From contig DLLF01000001.1 in NCBI GenBank assembly GCA_002477945.1, forward strand, positions 42,375 to 69,080: a DNA stretch of 26,706 nucleotides, in the 5' to 3' direction. This document shows, in pieces, positions 14,555 to 23,239 of this stretch; the stretch's first letter is position 1; every line of letters starts with the position of its first letter. A program made the position numbers and the translations under genes. The notes beneath the pieces are model-generated. The model saw only the letters and a program-made list of their open reading frames with translations. It had not been told where the DNA came from and ran no database searches. This stretch comes from Bacteroidales bacterium UBA7569 (GTDB lineage: Bacteria > Bacteroidota > Bacteroidia > Bacteroidales > Paludibacteraceae).

Positions 14555-14589
14555 TTAGAGATTAGAGATTAGGGGTTAGAGGTTAGGGT
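14555..14589. repeat. Five 7-bp repeats (TTAGRGR) at a gene junction
   Basis: TTAGAGA, TTAGAGA, TTAGGGG, TTAGAGG, TTAGGGT in register. The array spans the stop codon of the 132-aa gene (14569-14571), so its last residues (LTSNP) are encoded by the repeat. It belongs to the same heptamer family as the arrays beyond 24754. Confidence 0.85.
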
Positions 14590-14967
14590 TCTGCCGAGGG
14601 CATCGTACATAACACCGTCGCGGACGATGATGAGTTGCCCGCCGCGGATGTACTTGCCTACTTGGCGGACGGTTTGTGCGCCTTGTTCGGTTGGCTCAAT
14701 GTCGGTTGAAGGACCGCTTTGGTACACGCCGTAGGTGATGACGAGTTGTTTCTCGCCGAGGTCGAGGCGCAGTTGCTCCACACCGTTGATAGAGAGTACG
14801 GCTTCGGTGCCTTGGTACGTTACTTTGGGCATATCGGTCAGGCGATAGCAGGTGCTTGCACCGTCCACCCAAGCATATATGGCATCCGCCTCTTCGGCTG
14901 CCACGGTTGGCACTTGGAAAGAAAACACAGCCAGCAGGCTGAACAGGAATGTGATTGCTTTTTTCAT
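14569..14967 (-). CDS. Small secreted protein of unknown function (132 aa)
   Basis: A clear signal peptide (MKKAITFLFSLLAVFSFQ, cleavage near AAEEA) precedes a small domain of the pattern MPKVTYQGTEAVLSINGVEQ followed by LDLGEKQLVITYGV. The C-terminal part, VGKYIRGGQLIIVRDGVMYDALGR, resembles the tail that ends the FISUMP proteins and the 1755-aa protein (K-x-x-R-x-G-x-x-x-I-x-R-x-G-x-x-Y). Such tails in Bacteroidota are reminiscent of type IX secretion sorting domains, but I cannot assign the family. The gene is 18 bases upstream of the 319-aa FISUMP gene and is likely cotranscribed with it. No good promoter motif is visible. Confidence 0.75.
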   Translation of the reverse strand: MKKAITFLFSLLAVFSFQVPTVAAEEADAIYAWVDGASTCYRLTDMPKVTYQGTEAVLSINGVEQLRLDLGEKQLVITYGVYQSGPSTDIEPTEQGAQTVRQVGKYIRGGQLIIVRDGVMYDALGRTLTSNP

Positions 14968-15042
14968 ATTGTTTATTGGTTGATGAGTTTGACAGTTTGT
15001 CGGTATGCCCCCTATATGCCTACGTTATGAACAGCATAATGA

Positions 15043-15086
15043 ACCGTGTATCTACCGTGTATCTACCGTATATCTACCGTGTATGT
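15043..15086. repeat. Four 11-bp tandem repeats (ACCGTGTATCT)
   Basis: Four consecutive 11-bp units: two perfect, ACCGTATATCT, then ACCGTGTATGT. They lie about 75 bases upstream of the 132-aa gene, in non-coding sequence. The period is close to one DNA turn. Another 11-bp array of different sequence is at 22867-22910. Confidence 0.9.
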
Positions 15087-15170
15087 ATCGTAGTTGCCGG
15101 CGTGTGCATAGGTTGCTTATCCCTTGCTTATCCCTTGCTGCGAGGTTGCCGTTAAGAACGATTAAGAAAC

Positions 15171-15265
15171 GAGACTCCCCCAACACTCCCCAAGAGCGGG
15201 CTCTATGGAACGGGGCTTTGTTTCCGTCCTATCGAGCCACTCCCTTGGAGGAGTTGGGGGAGGTC
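15171..15265. repeat. Palindromic intergenic element with CTCCCCCAAC/GTTGGGGGAG ends
   Basis: Ten-base perfect arms at 15175-15184 and 15253-15262 enclose about 68 bases that can fold further. The element abuts the stop codon of the 1755-aa gene, so it may act as its transcription end. It resembles the CCCCTC palindromes elsewhere in the window. The rest of the 14968-15267 gap holds only the 11-bp array and the repeated TTATCCCTTGC phrase. Confidence 0.6.
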
Positions 15266-15267
15266 TG

Positions 15268-18200
15268 CTACTGCACCTCTACGCCTGTGGCGGTGTAGGT
15301 CTTGCCGTCGCGGAGGATATAGACAATACCATTGCGGATGACCTTGCGGGTGGTAGCCTTCACAGCATCGGGAGCAATGATATCCGTGCCGGTGGCTTCC
15401 TTGAACAGAACGGATATGACCACATTGCCTGCGGGCATAGTGAAGGTATGAATGCCTTCGCCCTCCGAAACCGTGGTCAGTTGCGTCTCACCGAACATCA
15501 CATGGATTTCGTCCAACTCGTAGCCCTTGTCGGGTATGATGGTCAGCGTTACGGTCTCGCCCACGTGCGCCGTCTGCTTGTCGGCAGTTACGTTTCCGCT
15601 TACCGAAGGCACAAGGGTAACATCGTAGTCTATCGCCTTGTAGGTAGCGGTGATTTCCACATTGCCTGCGGGCATTACGAAGGTGTAGTTGCCTCCGGCT
15701 GCCACTACATCCACCTTGGTTTCACCATTCATCACGGTCAGTTGGTCGAACTCGTAGCCCTCGTCAGGCGTTACGGTCAACGTTATGGTCTCGCCCATGT
15801 TTGCCGTTGCTTTGTCGGCGGTTATGGTGCCGTTCTCTGCGGGCTGAATGGTTACGGTGTAGTCAATCATCTTGAAGGTGGCGGTGATTGCTGCATTACA
15901 TGCGCGCATGACGAATGTATTACCCTCGGTTACAGGCACTATTGCATCGTCATAAATGACACGAAGGGACTCTAACTCATATCCCTCGTCGGGCGTAATG
16001 GTCAGGGTGACGGTCTCGCCGTAGTGAGCGGTCTGCTTGTCGGCTGTTACCGTACCGTTTTCAGAAGATATGATGTTAACGAGGTAGTCAATAGCCTTGA
16101 AGGTAGCCGTCACTGTCACCTCATTGGCAGGCATCACAAATACGTACTCGCCTTCTTCACCCCATACGGTTACCGGCGTTTCGCCGTCCGTGACGCGGAG
16201 TTGGTCTAACTCATAGCCCATAGCAGGCGTAACGGTCAGCGTGACAAAGTCGCCGTACTTAGCCGTCTCTTTGTCGGCAGTTACGGTGCCGTTCTCGGCA
16301 GGAACAATGGTAACGGGGCGGGCTATATCCAATGCGCGGTAGCCCACTACGGGATTGAACTGCGTCCATGCGTCCGTGCCGTCAGTGTTCAGCGGCATGA
16401 TGGTGTACTCGAACTCGCCCACTATGGTCTCGAAGGATGTGTCCGCCCAACGGGTGGTGTCGGTGCAGATAGCCACCTCCGTAAAGGCATCGTTGGTGTG
16501 TGCCGCACGGCGACGGATAGAATAGGTGTGTATGCCTCCTTGCCGGTTCCACTCCAAGATAATGCTGTCGCGGTTGCTGCCTTGTGTGGCGGTGAACGTG
16601 AAATCGGGTACTACATTGAAGGTTGCAGCGTACTCCGTTTGTTCGTTGCTGCCACTGACAGGGTGGAGTATCAGCGTGATAGTGTTCATACCCCACTTCT
16701 TCGGTATCCATTTGCTAACGCCTTCGCCGCCAAGGTCTTGATTGCTGTTCAACAACTCGACATTATTATTGTTATCAGTAATGTCTGTCATCACTGCCGT
16801 CAATTTCCACCAAGCATCGTTTTCGCCGAAGCCGAGTTGTGTTGCTTCCTGTTTTGCCCAGCGTGTGGACCATGGAATAGAAATACTATCCACCTCGGAA
16901 GACGGTACTGTGATGAGTCCTATGCGGGTATCAAGGTCGAAAGTGCGCTCAAACTTGATTTCTTCGCCATACTCGTCGCCCTGTAGCGTGACAGTTATCA
17001 CGGAATTAGGCTTATACATTCCCCGTGCATCCGCCGGTGCGTCCCATGTGATACGGTCGGCATTTCCGAGGACAAACGGAGAGCGTCCGTCCACCTTTTC
17101 GCGTTGGATTCTCTTATCATTCAATGTCTCTTTTACAAGTGTGCTGACGAGCAACTCTTCTCCATTTTTAGTCTTTGCCGTGATGGAGACTTGCCTGTCG
17201 GGCAGGTTGGTGCCTGTCAGTCGTGCAAACTGGTTGCGCACCGTCTTGTAGGTGAGGTCTATATCCACCGTGCCGTTCCATGGGCGGCGAGTGGAGACAC
17301 CTTTCAGTTCCACCTGGTCGATTGCCCGCCAGCCGACAACCTGCTCTGACTGTTCGCTCGTTACATTATTCGGGAAGCATGCCTGCACCTTATAGCCTAC
17401 AATACCCAACGCAGGGGCATTTTGGTCGATGTATCGGGTGCCGTCGAAGACATGCTGCGTCCTCTTCGTCGTTGCACCTCGTTCATCGATGGTAGTGATT
17501 TCAATCTGATACCTATATGCGTAAGGCACAGCGTCCCATGTGAGGGTAAGGGCATCGGTGTTTCCGCGGGTTGCCTGTACGTTCTGCGGCACAGCCACCG
17601 GCATTTGGAAGAGGACTTCGCTGGTGAGTGTTATCTGATTCGTCTCGTCCGTGTCGTCGGTGTTTATTTCGCGCTTGATGAGGCGGAAACTCGGCCACAG
17701 GTCATCGTTTACGAGGGGTACCTCAATCGTTCCTTCGCCCGAATGTTCGGGGGTGTGCCATACCATAGTCTCGTCCGTCTCGCTGCCTTCCGGTTTGACG
17801 TAGAAGTTGTTGTTGTCATGCGCTTCTACGCGACTGTCCGTACGCCACCATTCCCATACAACAGGTATATGCTCACCCGGCGTTACGGTACGCTTTGTGC
17901 GCAAGTCCACCGTGATGCCTGCTGAGGTAACCGTTGCGGGTGCGGGTTTCGCTCCTGCGGGGGCACCCTCAGCGAGGGTCGGTACTACTTGCAGCGTGAT
18001 GCCCGAGATGACACTCGACGAGAGTGGCACAGTAAGGTCTGCCGGAGCATTCCACCAGAGACGTGTCGTCGCCCCCGAAGGCAAACTTTTTGAGCCGAAC
18101 GGGATGTCGTTAGGAAGGAGGTGCAGCCCGTCCACCGTCTCAAGGGTTAGATTCTTTCTCTTAATAGGTATCTCCGTACCATCCGCCATCTTGGCTTTGA

Positions 18201-20535
18201 GGGCGTAAGTTACTTCGCCGTCGGTGGACGATTGGCGTGCGCTCTTGTAGTAGATGTCAATAGCAACTCGCGTGCTCCACGGATAGAACTGGCGTGCCTG
18301 CACAAACTCTATCTTCTCAAGCGTGCGGTAGCCGCCGCTCCGGGGCGACGGAACAGGACCGATGGGTTCGCCGTCGGAGTTCAGCGGCACAACCGTATAT
18401 TCATAGATAGTAGCCTCTTCCGCCGTCTTGTCGGTGTAAGTCATCACGTCAGGTCCCACGGTTTGGACTGCCTCGAAGGCATCCGTCGAACCCATTATGC
18501 GCCGCTGTATCTGGTAGCCGCTCACGGCATTCTGGTCGATGAGGCTCCACCACATAAGTTTGATGCCGCTCTTTACGCCCTTCGATATCGAGAAGTCGAA
18601 GTCGGGATATTTGATGACACCCGTCCACGGTTCGCCCTTGTCGGGAACAAGTTTCAGTTCGTTCTCGCCCCAGATGTTCAGTTCGTTCTTGCCCAAAGTA
18701 ATGCTGCCGCGCGTGTTGCCCGCCTCATCCGGCAGTTCAAAGACCTTTGTGCCGTTGCAGAAGACATCGGCTTTTGTCGCACCATCAAACCAAACGAGGT
18801 CGGCATATACCGGTGTCCCTGCCGCAAGATTCACCACGCGTGGGCTGCGGGTGTCGAAATGCCCGATAGTGTACGATGCCGTGCCGCCCGTCCATGCCTT
18901 TGCAGGGACATCCGTGCGGTCAGGTTCAACACTTGCACACTCGATGGTCAGGGTGAGTTGGTCAAGGTACTGCGCACCAATGTCGGTACCTGCGTCCCAT
19001 ACGAGACGGCAATCAGGGACACCATCTTCAAACTTGAAACGGTCCGGATTAAGCGACCATGATGTTGTGTCGCTTGGCAGGAAAACTATCATGGAAAGCG
19101 TCTTTACGTCCAACACCTTGTCTCCCGCTTTGGCGGTCAACTTGAAATAGGGTGTGCCGTCCCATGTCCAGTCATCGCGTGCCGTCTTGTACTTGGCGAA
19201 GATGTCCAACTTGCCGTTCCACGGCGACTGCGGCTGAATACCTGCTATAGAGAGCGAATCCAATTGGCTGTAGCCATAGAACGGGCTGCTTGCGACAAAC
19301 TCTTTGCCGGTAGAATCTTTGGCTATCACTTGGTAGGAATAGCGGACAGCGGGCTGAACATCCGTATCCACAAATATCGTATCGGCGACATTGTCGGCAA
19401 TGGTTGCATACGTATTATTGACATTATTGATTCCGCGAGTAATCTTATACGTTGCAGCGGTTGGTTCTTTCGGCCACGTGAGTATCACTGCGGGTGTGCC
19501 GTTGGTATCGGTACCCGGTTTCGCGGTACAAGGACGCGTGTCGAGGCTGATTTCCCCGATGGCTTCGTCCACCACGAGACGCGGTTCACCGCCCTCGGTC
19601 TCGGATTTTGCCCAGCCTTGTATCCAGATGGTTACATTGTCGTGGTAGTAGTTCTTCAAATCCTGATATGCGCTCCAAGTGATGGTTCCCGCATCGACAG
19701 AAGAGGTCAGAGCGAAATTGTCCGCAGTAATCTTTTTCGACGTTGTCGTATTGGGCGGTGTCAGCGTGAGCGACTGTACGTCAAGCGGTGTTCCGTCCCT
19801 CCGTGCGTAGGGTTTCCCTCCTTCAGCAGGGGCTTCAGGGGTAGTGCCCGGCTCAGGGTCGGGAATCTCAATGACCTTGAAGGTGAAATACAACGGATCC
19901 TCGCCCTCTGCCTCGCGCGAGGAGGTGTAGGTGTACTTGACACTGATGGAGGTGTATCCATTCAGAGGGTGGGAAGTGCTTGCCTCGGTGATTGCCAGTT
20001 TGTCGAGGGTACGGTATGCCTGCACGGTATCGGACCATTCGCTACTGTAAACATTCTGTATCCGTTCCGACTCAGGAAGGAGATGTGGGTCTTTCGGATT
20101 GACATACTGAACGCAACGGACGCGGAACTGGTAGTTCATACCGGCTTCTGCATCACGCGTCATTGTCACACGCTCAAGGAAGTCCCCCTGAACACCGTAG
20201 TTCCATTCATATCGACTCGGATTGTCGCTATTCCACCAATCGCTCCACTCGGTTGTGCCGCTCTGTCTGGTGCGGCAATCGACCTCATAATAGAAATTGG
20301 TAGGCACCTCTTTTCCGTCAATCGTCTCGGAATAGCCGTCCACAGGCCAATGTACGCCGTCCCATTGGAGCGTGATACGCTTTCCGTCATCCGTCAATGC
20401 GGCGGTCACGTTCTGTGGCGTCGGGTACGTGTTGGGGTGGTCAACAACCGTCAGCGTGCCGCCCGCCGCGGCATACGCACTCATGCCGCCCCAAAAGGCG
20501 GCAAGCAGCAATAATAACTGTAATTTCTTGGTCAT
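15268..20535 (-). CDS. Very large secreted protein with FN3-like domains and InlB-type repeats (1755 aa)
   Basis: The start is MTKKLQLLLLLAAFWGG: it has a signal peptide (cleavage near AYAAA), and the promoter at 20630-20661 lies downstream of the longer frame's ATG at 20652, excluding that start. The body repeats a pattern of fibronectin type III-like units (for example VTAALTDDGKRITLQWDGV, VILTWPKEPTAATYKITRG, ALTLTWDAVPYAYRYQIEIT) alternating with PW(S/N)(T/G) segments. Residues ~1405-1718 are four tandem ~78-aa divergent InlB B-repeats (NGTVTADK..., TLTVTP..GYE, FVMPA). The protein ends with the tail RKVIRNGIVYILRDGK. It is probably an exported adhesin or scaffold protein of the cell surface. 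The plus-strand open frames across it are shadows. Confidence 0.88.
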   Translation of the reverse strand: MTKKLQLLLLLAAFWGGMSAYAAAGGTLTVVDHPNTYPTPQNVTAALTDDGKRITLQWDGVHWPVDGYSETIDGKEVPTNFYYEVDCRTRQSGTTEWSDWWNSDNPSRYEWNYGVQGDFLERVTMTRDAEAGMNYQFRVRCVQYVNPKDPHLLPESERIQNVYSSEWSDTVQAYRTLDKLAITEASTSHPLNGYTSISVKYTYTSSREAEGEDPLYFTFKVIEIPDPEPGTTPEAPAEGGKPYARRDGTPLDVQSLTLTPPNTTTSKKITADNFALTSSVDAGTITWSAYQDLKNYYHDNVTIWIQGWAKSETEGGEPRLVVDEAIGEISLDTRPCTAKPGTDTNGTPAVILTWPKEPTAATYKITRGINNVNNTYATIADNVADTIFVDTDVQPAVRYSYQVIAKDSTGKEFVASSPFYGYSQLDSLSIAGIQPQSPWNGKLDIFAKYKTARDDWTWDGTPYFKLTAKAGDKVLDVKTLSMIVFLPSDTTSWSLNPDRFKFEDGVPDCRLVWDAGTDIGAQYLDQLTLTIECASVEPDRTDVPAKAWTGGTASYTIGHFDTRSPRVVNLAAGTPVYADLVWFDGATKADVFCNGTKVFELPDEAGNTRGSITLGKNELNIWGENELKLVPDKGEPWTGVIKYPDFDFSISKGVKSGIKLMWWSLIDQNAVSGYQIQRRIMGSTDAFEAVQTVGPDVMTYTDKTAEEATIYEYTVVPLNSDGEPIGPVPSPRSGGYRTLEKIEFVQARQFYPWSTRVAIDIYYKSARQSSTDGEVTYALKAKMADGTEIPIKRKNLTLETVDGLHLLPNDIPFGSKSLPSGATTRLWWNAPADLTVPLSSSVISGITLQVVPTLAEGAPAGAKPAPATVTSAGITVDLRTKRTVTPGEHIPVVWEWWRTDSRVEAHDNNNFYVKPEGSETDETMVWHTPEHSGEGTIEVPLVNDDLWPSFRLIKREINTDDTDETNQITLTSEVLFQMPVAVPQNVQATRGNTDALTLTWDAVPYAYRYQIEITTIDERGATTKRTQHVFDGTRYIDQNAPALGIVGYKVQACFPNNVTSEQSEQVVGWRAIDQVELKGVSTRRPWNGTVDIDLTYKTVRNQFARLTGTNLPDRQVSITAKTKNGEELLVSTLVKETLNDKRIQREKVDGRSPFVLGNADRITWDAPADARGMYKPNSVITVTLQGDEYGEEIKFERTFDLDTRIGLITVPSSEVDSISIPWSTRWAKQEATQLGFGENDAWWKLTAVMTDITDNNNNVELLNSNQDLGGEGVSKWIPKKWGMNTITLILHPVSGSNEQTEYAATFNVVPDFTFTATQGSNRDSIILEWNRQGGIHTYSIRRRAAHTNDAFTEVAICTDTTRWADTSFETIVGEFEYTIMPLNTDGTDAWTQFNPVVGYRALDIARPVTIVPAENGTVTADKETAKYGDFVTLTVTPAMGYELDQLRVTDGETPVTVWGEEGEYVFVMPANEVTVTATFKAIDYLVNIISSENGTVTADKQTAHYGETVTLTITPDEGYELESLRVIYDDAIVPVTEGNTFVMRACNAAITATFKMIDYTVTIQPAENGTITADKATANMGETITLTVTPDEGYEFDQLTVMNGETKVDVVAAGGNYTFVMPAGNVEITATYKAIDYDVTLVPSVSGNVTADKQTAHVGETVTLTIIPDKGYELDEIHVMFGETQLTTVSEGEGIHTFTMPAGNVVISVLFKEATGTDIIAPDAVKATTRKVIRNGIVYILRDGKTYTATGVEVQ
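15379..16324 (-). repeat. Four tandem InlB B-repeat-like coding units
   Basis: Each unit of ~75-81 residues has V-x-x-x-x-x-(E/S)-NGTVTADK-x-(T/A), GETVTLT(V/I)TP-x-x-GYE-(L/F), an FVM(P/R)A motif and (I/V)TATFK-IDY. Unit 4 ends VLFKEATGTD before the C-terminal tail. Unit boundaries are approximate. Confidence 0.85.
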
Positions 20536-20629
20536 ATTTGTTTTGTTAGTATTGTATGTTGTCAATGTGTTTTTTTTGCCCTTTGTATCGTTTGAATGGT
20601 GATTGGACTTTTTATGTACTCTATGGTTG

Positions 20630-20661
20630 CAAAGGTATATATTTATTTGCAATTATACAAT
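20630..20661 (-). promoter_or_regulatory. Bacteroidota-type promoter of the 1755-aa gene
   Basis: On the minus strand ATTG (20658-20661), a 20-bp spacer and TACCTTTG (20630-20637). The chosen start codon lies 94 bases downstream. The A+T-rich surroundings fit a promoter. Confidence 0.82.
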
Positions 20662-20955
20662 AAAATAGGCAAATAATAGTTGGATAGGTGCTGCCCTGCC
20701 CAATCCGCCTTATCTGTCCCATTCACCCCATGTGTCCAATGCTCCATAGAACGTCTCGATAAAATAGAACGTCTATAATAATCTTTCCCTGATACTTAGA
20801 AACAAGTGGAAAATTCGTTAAGTCTTAGCAGACCTCAAGCCGACCTGAAGCACCCCTCGACGAGAGATGATAATGAAGTTGGTAAAGCAAAATCGTATAT
20901 TGTAAATTGTCCGGTTGTAAATAATACGACTAACCAACGGGGTTGTCTCTATCGT
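20662..20955. other. Intergenic region without a gene
   Basis: About 290 bases hold no supported gene. Around 20693-20750 there is a loose run of roughly 9-10-base phrases (GCCCAATCC, TGTCCCATT, ACCCCATGT, GTCCAATGC). The same style of sequence recurs at 22615-22680, which suggests a dispersed, degenerate intergenic repeat. Confidence 0.5.
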
Positions 20956-21222
20956 TTTGTCGTATGCCTGCTGCGTGCGCAAACTGAGCAACTCGTTGGT
21001 GTGCTGCTCTTGCAGGCGAGCCTGTTCCACGGCGATATTGTCTTCGCGGATCTTATGCCCGGTTTTCCACCAGTCGGTCAGCGGTACGGATACCGAGACA
21101 AACACCGCCCCGTTGCCCGTCTTGCTGCCCAGTCCGTCGCGGAGGAAGTTCGCCTGCATATTGCTGTAGCCGTAGTGCGCCCCCACAGCCACTTGCGGCA
21201 GGTAGGCACTTGTGCGTTTCCT
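20956..21222 (-). pseudogene. Fragment of a TolC-family outer membrane efflux protein
   Basis: About 89 residues in frame show the TolC/OEP signature: RTSAYLPQVAVGAHYGYSN, VFVSVSVPLTDWWKTGHKIR, then a coiled-coil stretch AVEQARLQEQHTNELLSLRT. In the family, N- and C-terminal neighbours of ~150-200 residues each would be expected. Here the frame enters unrelated sequence on both sides, with no signal peptide and no remaining barrel or helix repeats. It is a decayed internal fragment of an efflux or type I secretion outer-membrane component. No partner pump genes are in the window. Confidence 0.8.
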
Positions 21223-21282
21223 AAACAATAGCGGTATCACCGCCACGGAGTTAACCAATAAGCATTTAGGATATTCTTTTCA

Positions 21283-21789
21283 TCATTGTTCCAAGTTGAG
21301 TAAGTATTTCTTGGCTTCCAGTCCGCCGCCGTAGCCGGTGAGCGACTTGTCACTGCCTATCACCCTGTGGCACGGGACGAATATGGAAATAGCATTCGCT
21401 CCGTTGGCATTGGCTACTGCCCGCACCGCTTTGGGCATACCGATGCGCATTGCCAGCCCGCCATACGAAATTGTCTCGCCGTACGGAATATGCAGCAGGT
21501 CATTCCACACTTTCTTCTGAAAGTCCGTCCCCACAAACAGCAACGGCACATCAAACGTCTTGCGTTTGCCCGCAAAGTATTCGTCCAATTGTTGGGCAGC
21601 CGTTGCGATAACCTCGCAGGTTTCCTCCTGCATATCGGCGTGCAGCAGGTGCATCAGCCGCCTGTCCACTAACCCGCGGTGTTTCTCCGTCTGCCAGTCG
21701 CAAAGGCACAGCCGTCCCTCAAACGCACCAAGCAGCAGTTCCCCGCAAGGCGAAACGTAGCGTTGCACTATAATATGGTGTGTGTTCAT
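21283..21789 (-). CDS. ogt: Methylated-DNA--protein-cysteine methyltransferase (168 aa)
   Basis: Direct-repair protein that moves alkyl groups from O6-alkylguanine (or O4-alkylthymine) in DNA to its own cysteine. The active site PCHRV is at residues 139-143, with Cys140 as the acceptor. The recognition helix region (AVRAVANANGAN, 121-132) with its Arg finger, the FQKKVW motif and ISYGGLA are all present. The length fits the short Ogt/MGMT type without an Ada domain. The start at MNTHHIIV is chosen because its ATG overlaps the nitroreductase stop as ATGA, typical of translational coupling. The longer open frame upstream only re-reads the nitroreductase gene and is rejected. It is expressed with the nitroreductase. 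Confidence 0.95.
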   Translation of the reverse strand: MNTHHIIVQRYVSPCGELLLGAFEGRLCLCDWQTEKHRGLVDRRLMHLLHADMQEETCEVIATAAQQLDEYFAGKRKTFDVPLLFVGTDFQKKVWNDLLHIPYGETISYGGLAMRIGMPKAVRAVANANGANAISIFVPCHRVIGSDKSLTGYGGGLEAKKYLLNLEQ

Positions 21790-22472
21790 ACCCAAATATC
21801 GTGTCCAACTCCGGCGCCGACCTCGAAATGGTATTTTACGATACCTAAATCGACTTTGGTAAAAGCCCCCCAGGAGGTGGTGGCGCAAACTTTGTCGCCT
21901 GCCAATTCGAAGCGGAATCTTTGCTTGTTCAGTGCCGTCGGTGCCTGCAAAGCACACTCAACCCCGCAGCGAAACCAATCCGGCATATCGCCTTTGCAAA
22001 CGGATACCTCGTTGATAGTCTTGCTTTTGTGCGCTACGCCCTGCGTCTGCCCGTGACCGAGAGCGATCACGGCGGCTAATTTCTCACCTTTGCGTATGTC
22101 TAATGCCTTGACCACTTTTTTGAAAGTCATTCCTACCCAACAGGTGTTCAGTCCGAGTTGCTGCGCGAGAAGCACCAACTGTTCGCCATAATACCCGCAC
22201 CGCTCGTCCAAGTTGTCCCCCGAACCGATAAGTGCAAAGTAGTTGCGCACCCCCGAGAACTTGCCATAATGTGCCATAAACGAGTCAAAGGCTTGTGGCT
22301 CGTTGGTTACCAACTGTATATGCAATCCGCTTTCGGCATTTAGGGTCTGTATCTTTTCTTGCAGTGCGGCAATCGTTTCATTGTCAATCGGTTGATCGGT
22401 GTACTGACGCACCGAATGGCGTGCCGCAATGGCCTCTTGCAAACTCATTTTCAGTTCCATAATCATAATCAT
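21786..22472 (-). CDS. Nitroreductase family protein, TM1586-like (228 aa)
   Basis: A flavin-binding oxidoreductase of the nitroreductase fold. The N-terminal motif SLQEAIAARHSVRQYTDQPI has the Arg-(H/R)-SVR pattern that contacts FMN phosphate in this superfamily. Later motifs are GYYGEQLVLLAQQLGLNTCWVG, where a glycine-rich helix precedes the active-site region, and AVIALGHG. The size and the C-terminal domain (WFRCGVECALQAPTALNKQ, RFRFEL) suit the putative TM nitroreductase family. The substrate is unknown. Four in-frame ATGs lie at the front (22472, 22466, 22460, 22448); the first is given, but MSLQEAI could be the real start. Its stop overlaps the ogt start. Confidence 0.88.
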   Translation of the reverse strand: MIMIMELKMSLQEAIAARHSVRQYTDQPIDNETIAALQEKIQTLNAESGLHIQLVTNEPQAFDSFMAHYGKFSGVRNYFALIGSGDNLDERCGYYGEQLVLLAQQLGLNTCWVGMTFKKVVKALDIRKGEKLAAVIALGHGQTQGVAHKSKTINEVSVCKGDMPDWFRCGVECALQAPTALNKQRFRFELAGDKVCATTSWGAFTKVDLGIVKYHFEVGAGVGHDIWV

Positions 22473-22500
22473 TTAAGTCCGTTGTGTCTGTTTGATGCTG

Positions 22501-22532
22501 CAAACATACGGCTTTTCTGCGATACTCGGAAA
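22501..22532 (-). promoter_or_regulatory. Probable promoter of the nitroreductase-ogt operon
   Basis: On the minus strand TATGTTTG (22501-22508) matches TAnnTTTG. The -33 position, 20 bp upstream, is TTTC (22529-22532), one base off the consensus. The start codon is 28 bases downstream. Confidence 0.65.
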
Positions 22533-22819
22533 CAAATCCTTACAAAACTGTAAACCTATTCGCAAAAACAATGAAAATGATCATTGGTTTCTTATCGGGC
22601 GGTACTATCGCCCGCCCAATCTATCCCATTTGACCAATTTGTCCTATCCGCCCAATATGCCCGGTCCCTCCTATCTTCCCTATAACTTCTCGAACAACTA
22701 TGACGTCCTATAACGGCTATTAAATAGTGAAAAACCGCGTGTCATCGTGTCAGTTCCTCCGGCATAGTGCCGTTGCCCCCTCTCTTAGTCCCTTCTTGGA
22801 AGGAGGGGCAGGGAAGGTC

Positions 22820-22910
22820 ATCTCCTGCATATCTCCTGCATATATCTCGCTATTCTCTATATGTCTTTCTTATGGCATTCTTATGTGATTCTTATGTGAT
22901 TCTTATGATA
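22820..22910. repeat. 11-bp-period tandem repeats (two families)
   Basis: ATCTCCTGCAT occurs twice in direct tandem (22820-22841). After 25 diverged bases, four 11-bp units follow at 22867-22910: TTCTTATGGCA, TTCTTATGTGA twice, TTCTTATGATA. The 11-bp period is the same as at 15043-15086, although the unit sequences differ. Confidence 0.88.
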
Positions 22911-23014
22911 TTTCCTAATCACTTCCTAAGCAAAGCCGAACGAATATAGCGGGAATTACCCGTCGGCGGAATTAGTTTGCAAAGCGATGGACATAGGGCC
23001 TCTTTTTTTCTGCA

Positions 23015-23055
23015 TTGTGTCGGGTGACTTGTCTCTTTGGCAACGCCCGACACAA
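23015..23055. repeat. Perfect 10-bp inverted repeat, 21-base loop
   Basis: TTGTGTCGGG (23015-23024) and CCCGACACAA (23046-23055) are exact complements. It may be a small mobile element end pair or a transcription end structure. No gene lies between the arms. Confidence 0.75.
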
Positions 23056-23167
23056 ATGGAACAATGAATTAAGGTCATTTACAGCCTCTCTTTTGCGGGG
23101 TCCTTACGGAGTCTGTAGAGCGAAGCGGGATGCTCGTGATGGGGATGAGGAAGCCCTCTTGGTTCCT

Positions 23168-23191
23168 TTTCTTTTGGTCTGGCAAAAGAAA
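23168..23191. terminator. A/T-rich hairpin TTTCTTTTG/CAAAAGAAA
   Basis: Nine-base perfect arms surround GTCTGG. The purine-rich arm makes it a possible bidirectional terminator, but no gene ends directly beside it, so the role is uncertain. Confidence 0.45.
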
Positions 23192-23239
23192 GATATATAT
23201 AGTTTTGGAGGCGGTTACCCTGAGAATCTTTCTGCTTGT

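Larger units (their letters stand above)
22533..23239. other. Divergent intergenic region rich in short repeats
   Basis: About 700 bases lie between the nitroreductase operon and the plus-strand FISUMP gene, with no supported coding sequence. They hold degenerate CCCAAT/TCCCATT phrases (22615-22680), a CCCCCTC...GGAGGGG element (22777-22808), 11-bp arrays (22820-22910), an inverted repeat (23015-23055) and a hairpin (23168-23191). Open frames here are short and repetitive. Confidence 0.6.

Noticed and set aside
19264..20514. Long plus-strand open frame (416 aa) and similar long plus-strand frames across the minus-strand genes
   Set aside because: They lie wholly inside genes with clear domains, signal peptides and promoters on the other strand, and their translations show no family features.
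21790..21957. N-terminal extension of the alkyltransferase
   Set aside because: These residues are an out-of-frame reading of the nitroreductase gene, and the family begins at MNTHHII with the ATGA overlap.
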